Part shown: positions 56,645 through 64,000 of the stretch, piece by piece
How the letters are laid out: every line of letters starts with the position of its first letter
How positions within the stretch are numbered: the first letter of the stretch is position 1
NCBI RefSeq assembly: GCF_905115235.1
Contig: NC_051850.1
Location: forward strand, 112,533,982-112,597,981
DNA from: Hermetia illucens
Taxonomy: Eukaryota > Arthropoda > Insecta > Diptera > Stratiomyidae
Length of the DNA: 64,000 nt
Direction: 5' to 3'
Translations under genes and position numbers: made by a program
Notes under the pieces: generated by a model
Told to the model about the DNA's origin: nothing
Seen by the model: the letters and a program-made list of their open reading frames with translations, nothing else
Databases searched by the model: none

Positions 56645-58300
56645 TAAATACATGATTCTTATTATTGTTATTCTTTTGCATGACAACACTAAACATCATT
56701 CAGCGAACGTTACAAATGTAGTAATTAAACGGATTAGGACAAGCAACACTACAATATCTTTTCAATAGTCGAGACTTATCATCTTGTGACTTCAATCTTT
56801 TTGGACTGAAAGTCAGTATTTCGGCTATAGCCATTCAAAGTATAATGGCACCATGACGAATTGCAGTGGATACGTAGGCGTCCGAAAAAGGGTTAACAAG
56901 CTTCAAAATTATTGGAAAATGTTGATGCTAGATTATATGAAGAATTAATTTATTTTATAAGCAGAACTGAAAATTAAAATTAAGAAATCAGTCATATTAA
57001 TATTCTATACCGCTTCGTCGTATGCTGAATACCCGGAACAGGTAAACAAAATTGAAAAAAAAGAATTCACTTTCATCGATGTTGTTAAATGTAAATAATG
57101 AGACGATTTAATATTCTGCTGTGCATGTATTGGTATTTCAGGAACCCGCCAGCGGAAGTATAGCACTGAAGAAGGAAACAAATTGTTCCTGAAATATCAG
57201 TATATGCGTATCAATATAAATAATCACTAACGAGAAGCAAATCGTTTCATTATTTACATTTAATTCAATCGCTAGGACGCACTACAAGAATACGTTTAGT
57301 TCGAAGCAGTTACACAAACATTAAAAGATATGCTCAACACAAAATTATTATTATCAGTCATCAAAATTGGATTGATTTTAGTAACAAACGATCAAGATAA
57401 ACACCATATCGGAAAAAATTATCTAAAATTTGTAACAGTCAATAAAAGGTAGCTGTCTCTGAATACAAAGAACATCAGGAAAAGTAAGTATTGTACTGAG
57501 TAGTTGCCATCGTTTCTGCATCTTTAGTCAAAAGTATAATTATTCGAACTCAGCTAGAAGTGAATAATAAGATTTCTTTTGCCACAAGAGAAAGAAACAA
57601 AGATGAAACGAATAAGTTCATCTCAGCTCAAACAAAAAATGACGCAAAATAAAATAATCTTACTAATTAATTGAATAATATTACTAATAAAAAACAGTAA
57701 CAATATTCAAATATTTTCTTATGAAACTCTATAAGAGCAATTATTAGAAAAAATATATTCTCACATTTAAATCAATTACAATTCGCATTATTCGCTATTA
57801 TGATTTCATCCATTTTTCATTGCTATTGCTAATTAGATTATTTCCTTATGAGTTACACATACTAATATTGATCAGATAAATTAGTTATGTTGTTATAAAA
57901 AAATAAAAATGAAATAACAAACACAAAAAATTGTCATAGAAAGTGGAAACAAGTAATATTGATTATTGTTATTGTTGTTTTGTTGAGCAAAGTTTCGATA
58001 TTTTATTTACTAATTGCCTGCTCCTATTGTTACTGCAAGAAACGTAGAAACTAATATTATTTTGTTACATTTAATTGTATAGCCATTCAGTTGACTTACC
58101 ATTGTATTTCTTTGTAAAAATGTTAATACATTCTATTAAAGAAAAATAATTTACAATCACGTTTTCTTATTGTTCAATGTACATTAGGTCACAAATATAA
58201 TGAAGTCACATACAATTTTATTCGAAATGAATATTACAACGTGGAACGAAAGGCAATAAATACATAAATAATAAAAGCAATAGCAACTCAATGCAAAATT
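56645..58300. other. AT-rich intergenic stretch
   Basis: No gene recognised. An imperfect inverted repeat at 57127-57215 (GTATTGGTATTTCAGGAAC and GTTCCTGAAATATCAGTATA) includes the CACTGAAGAAGG motif shared with 29.0 kb. Confidence 0.5.
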
Positions 58301-59940
58301 TGATTACTTTTTAGTAATAGATATAAAAGGAATTGTGACATCCAGACGCAACGAATGGGGGAGATCTAAATTTTTGAACCCTTAGAAAAAATACCGGAGC
58401 TACTCCTAAGTGAGGCAGAACTTAGGTTAAGAACGATAGATTTTCCATAATATAAGCCGTTGATTGCTGATCTCCGCACTAAGTCACAGTTAAGGCAATG
58501 TGAGAAGCGCGATTATTAAATGGTGTTAATTTAATGGAAGAAGAAAAAAAAGATCTTACTTGCGAACGTCGAAAAAGTGTGATCCTCAAAGCCCATAGGC
58601 GGCTTTGTAATTACCGAAGGTGGTAAGTGGTTCATTAACCGAGATACTTGGCTTTGGAATAATGATACCCAAATGAGGGTACGTGAGAGGAACGTCTCTA
58701 TTATAAATCCCTCGACAATAAATTTACAAGCGTTGGAAAATTTATCAAATTGGAAGCGAGAAACTAAGAATGTGTTAGTTTTTACCCGAGCAGCATACTA
58801 CAACGATCTTTACGATAAACTCCGCTTTCGGGACGACGAAAGAGGTTTGTCTCGATTTATCAAAAGCAGGCACCAAGCCACAATATTCTGCATACCGGCC
58901 GACAAGCCGCGAAGAACAGAAGACGAGAATAGTTCGAGCAGGTTCGAATGAAAGCTTTTTTTCACCCTCAACTACCATAAGCACTATCACCGTTTGGAGT
59001 AATTCCACCTCTCATATAAGTTGAGGAAGCAAGCAAACAAATGAAACCGTGGAAAGAACAGGGCCTCATGACATCCCACTTGAGCTCTAAATAGCTAGGA
59101 CCCAGCCCCCCTAGCCCAGTAAGTTCTTCAATAACATTATTGAGGAGGCTATATCACCATCTGATTGGTAAAAAAGCACTACCGTTATAATATGAAAAAA
59201 AAGATAACCGGCGGAATGTTATTAGTTGTTACATGAGCACCCTTGACAGTCATACTTGCAACATTGTTCAAATTATCGTGAACCAAACCGGGTTTCTCAA
59301 GAACTATGGAACTACTGACGTAATACACGCTGCACGTCCATGGAGAAACGCCGTTAGTAGCATCGCCCTCTCTACATTGGGTTCCCGGATCTAGAAAAAG
59401 CGTTTGATTGTACGTCACACGAACAACCAATGCCAGTGGAAAACGTGTGCTGGGCGAAATTGCTCTACCAAGATCCAAAGAGTAAAGTTCAAAGTGCGGT
59501 AGGTACTCGTATATCAAAACTATTTTGTGTTTTTGCTGATGTTCATCAAGAAAGCGCCCTATCGCCTCTCCTCTTTGTCATACGGGACATTCAATATCCA
59601 GAGCCCTACATACTGCTCTTTTCTATTTTGCTAGTGTTTCACAACAAAGTTGATCTCGAGAAACTTGTTCAAAAGTAAAATCATATGGTTCTGAATACTC
59701 GCCGACTACCAAAGACACTGAACGCCGACACGCGTAACGCGCTGTGATCACATCGATCGATCGATTTGGAATTACACCAATCATGAAAAATTTACAAGAG
59801 AAGCGTCTTGGATGGTATGGTCATGTAATTCGCTCCAACGCGAACTCACTAGCTAAGCTTGGTCTAAACTTCAAAGTCAATGGCAAAGTACGAAAAGGCC
59901 GACCAAAACAGTGGGGGCTATGCTAGATGGATTTTTTAAA
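58300..59940 (+). mobile_element. LINE-C copy 4 (RTE-like), linker and reverse transcriptase
   Basis: Plus strand. Linker at 58790-58900: AAYYNDLYDKLRFRDDERGL, RFIKSRHQAT. RT follows with many frame changes: VEEASKQMKPWKEQGLMTSH near 59025, VNQTGFLKNYGTTDVIHAAR near 59275, LDLEKAFD-like text near 59395, CWAKLLYQDPKSKVQSAVGT near 59450, VHQESALSPLLFVIRDIQYP near 59545, KVDLEKLVQK near 59650, then the C-terminal EKRLGWYGHVIRSNANSLAK, LGLNFKVNGKVRKGRPKQ. The longest LINE-C copy in the window. Confidence 0.8.
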
Positions 59941-59944
59941 CAGT

Positions 59945-62900
59945 CATTATACAACTAAATATGTCCCCAAGCTATGGTGAATTAGTAAGTTAAGCACTAA
60001 GATTAAGCATTAATAGTTAGGAAATTAAAAAAAAAGATAATTGAAAACGAACCAATGTCGAACTCGATGAAACTCCTACTAAAAAGTCTGATGCCGTTAC
60101 AGAGCTTTTATAAGCCTTAGGCTAGTATTAATATCAGTATTGATTTGGCTTTCAGACTTCTTTTGTTCAATGGACGCTGTTCCCATACACCCAAATTCGC
60201 TTCTTCAATTTGCTGCTTCTTGATACTGTAAATAGAATGAACTTGATTCGGTGGCACTTAGTCGTCATTACTACGCTACTGAGACTTATGACTTGTACAA
60301 CGTTAGGTGTGATATTAATGAAACTGAAGCATTATCTCATTGAAATCTGAGACTGTGCGGATCCCCTATGCTTCATAAAGAAGTGAACAGGAGGCAGACA
60401 AAGAAGGTCTACACCACACAATAGATAGTAAATGACTGTCTGATTGAGATAAAAATAAGACTCAATTATGGAAAAAGTATAGAAGCATAGAAATTGACTG
60501 CGCTAAATTTTACATTTAATTGTATTATTGTTAACTTCTGGCTAACCCAGAAGTACATAGTATAACGGACAAAGTAAAGCTCTTTCAAGATAGTTACATC
60601 ATGTATTCAATATATTGAAATCTAGGTCTTCTTCTTTTCTCAGTGCCGACATGAGAAATATCACAAAAAGAAATGATCGGCATTGATATCAGATCTATGA
60701 ATATTGCTGGCACAATTGCAGATAAAGATAACCAATTTAGCCCAACTAAATACAGATGGAGCAAAGATGAAAATAAATGAAGTAGGCACTACGCATATGC
60801 ATGTGCGTGTTTATATGGAAGGATGGCGTCCTTGAGGATGTGGATACAGTGACCTCTAATACTATTCATAAAAGCCCATAATTACATATAATAGCAATTT
60901 CCAAGAATAACGCGATAGTTATAATTTCCGTAATACCTTTCAAAGATTTTGTTGACGTTCTAATAGTCTACGCGTATCCAAAATTCGCAGAATTTTTTTC
61001 CATAAGGTACCATTATAAATACCGTTTTCCAAGATTGTTTGTGAACACTTGTATAACCTTATTCAGCATTCGAGTTTTCGTTGTCTGTGTGTAGTCGAAT
61101 AGGGAAAACATAAACCAAATAAAAACAAACTTTTTTTCCTAGCAAAAGGTAGCTACTAAAAGACAATCGTTAACATATATCCGTTCCTGAAATCAGTCTG
61201 ACACATCAAGTCGCTATCGACTTTCGATAATCAGGTAAAAGATCGATGAGCCAGTTCCAAGAAATAAGGGCGGATAGATAGATTTAAGTTCACGAAAGAT
61301 AATGCGAATTACGAATACCCGAACGGTGGAAACTTGTAACATCGGAATACAAAACAAAAATTAACCTTATGTGCTTATGGTCATAGTTTAACCCAGAAGA
61401 AAACATTAGAATCAGCAATGGGAGACATTGGAATTTGGAGGAGGTATTACTGCCCCGTTACTCAAAACAAAGAAATTCCAAATTGGCGCGCCACAGGAAT
61501 ACTCGGTCAAAGAGGAACAATATATGAGGATCAAAACAAGGAATTCACCAATATATAGCTAATAACAGTAGAGTAGTAGCCTCGGCTTTGTGAGGATAAT
61601 GCATCAACGAAAATGTGCATTTCTTCATCGATAATACGGAAGTGCGAGTGCACTGAAAGGAAAAATGCTGTACAAGAGGAAAAAGATAAGTCAATTATGG
61701 TATTGAATTTATCAAGAAACACTATAAATGACATTTGTACGGGATTTCTGCCCCTGTTACCTGTTAAGTTCGTAATCTGATTCCTACTATAAATACCGAG
61801 AACAATGCGACATTATTCCTTAGATTTTTTTAAAGCAAATATACAAAAAAAAAATGTTAAAGAATTTATCGTTAAGGACGAATTTTCTAATGAAAAATAT
61901 GAAAAGCATCATTAGCCAATCCATGATTAATTTTTCGTATTATATTGATTTGCTAGTTTTCACTCGATGTACAAACCACCGCACCTCACGGACGCTCTCA
62001 AACTGTGCTACGTCATCCTTCGTGCGAACATTCGCCGTTGCAAACATTTCTTTGTTTCATAAAAAGTCACGGTGAGTCACGACACCTAACCGAGCTGCGT
62101 CTCAACTTGCGCTCGGCCCTACAGTTACAAATATATCTTTTCTAGTTGAAAACGCTGAAATTTGAAAGTACAAGCTAGGATAGACGAATTATGAAAGTTC
62201 TTTTGCAATGAATGCGAAGTTACATTTTAGATGAAAAAGGGAAAACATATAATCAATACTTACAGGAATATATATAAACCAAACAAATATATAGTGGACA
62301 TTCTAAATTGAATGTATCTTTCAGTTAATGAGTAACCGCTGATACCTTGTAGATAGATGTAATTTTCACACTGACTATCAGTCACCACAAGCAACCAGAC
62401 AGATCATAAAGCGATAGCTCAAGACAAATAATAGTTTGGCGGCTGAAAACTATTTTTTTGGTTTAATTGTTTTCCTAACAAAAGTTGACTTCTTGTTATT
62501 TATATAGAGTCGACAGCTCCAGACATAGCATATTTGACAAGTAGAAAGGTAAACATAAAACATTTGATAGGGGCATTACTCGCTTTATACCAGGGACAAG
62601 CTATCGACGCTATACCTTTGGCAAATAGCAAGAATCTCTTCCTACTCTACGCATATCTTGTGAGAGAGTTGTATCAAAAATTTTCGAGTTTATTATTTAT
62701 TTATTTTAGTATTCGCTACGGCTGCGGCGGCCTCACAACAAAAAAAGGCAGTTTAAATAAAAGTAAGCATTAACTATAAACAAGCTTCGTTTAATATGCA
62801 ATAAAGTCGAAAATCACGTGCAGAATATCTGTTGTATTGTAGATGACGCTAGGATAAATGTGGGTTTTTTTACAATTCTGTTTTTTGCTATCATTTTTGT

Positions 62901-63370
62901 GCTTTTATTGTAAAACAGCGATTTGTTGAATTTCAAACATAGTAAAAGTAAAGAAGAGAAAGAATGGGCGATCGATATAGTTAAGACATTTACTAAGAAT
63001 TGATTCGCCTTCCAAGACTCAAAACGAAGAAATGCTGATTGAAGTGCAAAAATATAGATGTAATATTTATTCTGGGCAGACAAAGCAAATATCAGATGAA
63101 GATATTGCGGTACTTTCGAAATAAATTATTTTGTTGTAACCGCTATGTCATAGGATCGCGTGTTGACCGTGCCTCTTTGAAGTTAATTGGACATGGAAAG
63201 GTTCAAAAAATACGATCGTTAGCTCAGATGTGTATCAAACAAAAAAACATCACGATATTCTGGACAAAAGTATTTAGTTGTGCCCAAGTTGTCATCATCA
63301 TAATCAAAGATCATCACTACCTTATCTAGTCCAAGCAAAACTAGCAACAAACATTTCTGCACCAAATCAA
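59945..63370. other. Long AT-rich stretch, no gene recognised
   Basis: More than 3 kb of low-GC sequence. Open frames at 61854-62075 and 62534-62773 have no known motif and no convincing splice partners. Nothing else supported. Confidence 0.5.
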
Positions 63371-63379
63371 AGAATATGG

Positions 63380-63600
63380 CCAATTGCATTGTTGAGCCAA
63401 TACACCCAGAACAAGGCACCCGGGCACGAGAACATCACGGAAGAAACGATTAAGAAACGTTCTATGATTGCAGTAAACTATCTGGTAAATGTGGTAAATC
63501 AGCTTACCTATTTCCTCAAAACCTGGAATACCTCAAATATCGCTATGATCCCCAAGTCGTTTGTTACTCATTCTGTCGGAATTGTCCAAGAAGCAAAAAG
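63380..63600 (+). mobile_element. Jockey-like LINE reverse-transcriptase fragment
   Basis: Plus strand: LSQYTQNKAPGHENITEETI, VNYLVNVVNQLTYFLKTWNT, SNIAMIPKS. This is the start of a Jockey-type RT (NKAPG.D.I....L, then K.W....I.MIPKPGK). It breaks off right after the IPK motif. Different in detail from the 35-40 kb element. Confidence 0.7.
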
Positions 63601-63609
63601 CGATTCCAC

Positions 63610-64000
63610 ACCATGGATTTTTCTCGAGGCAAAGAAACAACAAATTAGACAAAAGGTTTAAAAAAATTCTGGTCGGAGCATATGGTAGCATGTCGTATTG
63701 TATAATATAAACATTCAAATAGTTTGAAGACAATAACACCTTATACGTCGCTTGAGAATTTTCCACTTTGCGCTATGAAGAAAATTGGAATTGGAAAATC
63801 AATTCTCCCAGGGAAATCACATCTAGCGGTAATTGGAGCATCGGACGATATGCATCGACGAAGAGAAGAGGGTAATGCCAACCATACCAATCCTCTTCCA
63901 AGGCATGGTTTGGAGATATTAGTATTCAAAGTATTCCGTGACTGTCACGAAGTTTTGACCTGAATTTCATTAAATAGTCATAGGAAAAAGCTGAAATCAT
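63610..64000. other. Window end, no feature recognised
   Basis: Short open frames on both strands (63724-63963 plus, 63741-63929 minus) without a known motif. Confidence 0.4.

Noticed and set aside
1-64000. CRISPR array, bacterial operon or horizontally acquired gene cluster
   Set aside because: Introns, poly(A) signals, LINEs and SINEs throughout mark the window as animal nuclear DNA; no spaced direct-repeat array was seen.

Overview
The window looks like euchromatic nuclear DNA of an insect, most likely a dipteran. It has short phase-0 GT-AG introns, four host genes with insect or animal homologues, and a dense mix of decayed retrotransposons. An attacin/diptericin-type immune peptide gene fits a fly. 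The exact species cannot be told from the sequence; a fly with many immune-peptide genes, such as a soldier fly, is only a guess. There are no bacterial operons, CRISPR arrays or rRNA genes.

Four host genes are supported. (1) Plus strand, 4597-5599: the last three exons of a voltage-gated calcium channel alpha-2/delta subunit, whose 5' exons lie upstream of the window or were not recognised. (2) Plus strand, 13229-21739: a complete three-exon gene for a Tax1-binding-protein-3/TIP-1-like single-PDZ protein, 123 aa, with an 8-kb second intron full of transposons. (3) Plus strand, 30016-30582: a complete three-exon gene for NDUFA5 (B13), a mitochondrial complex I subunit, 124 aa. (4) Minus strand, 42230-42577: a single-exon secreted peptide precursor related to attacin/diptericin. 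The genes are unrelated in function and do not form a pathway.

Most of the rest is transposon debris. I sorted it into recurring families. LINE-A has a 3' end of TTGTTGCGC plus GAT repeats; one copy at 25.9-28.3 kb keeps a 791-codon open frame. LINE-B is a CR1/RTE-like family. LINE-C is RTE-like. LINE-D is an R1/I/LOA-like family with an RNase H domain. LINE-F is R1-like. One full-length but decayed Jockey-type element lies at 35046-40371 with its target-site duplication. There is a tRNA-derived SINE family (five copies, three with clear target duplications), an unclassified 0.6-0.7 kb retroposon (two copies, each with a 14-bp target duplication), a small inverted-repeat (MITE-like) family, and remnants of piggyBac and Tc1/mariner transposases. 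Two unclassified repeat families (called E and G here) are also present.

Region by region. 1-4.6 kb: LINE debris in the alpha-2/delta upstream intron. 6.2-12.3 kb: nested LINEs B, D and A. 13.2-22.2 kb: TIP-1 gene. 22.4-28.7 kb: LINE-B with a SINE inside, then LINE-A. 30 kb: NDUFA5. 31-34.7 kb: LINE debris and repeat G. 35-40.4 kb: Jockey element. 42.2-42.7 kb: immune peptide. 43.2-49.2 kb: LINE-D followed by LINE-A, which carries three further insertions. 49.8-58.3 kb: AT-rich sequence with DNA-transposon and LINE fragments. 58.3-59.9 kb: LINE-C. 60-64 kb: AT-rich, nearly featureless, with one Jockey-like fragment.
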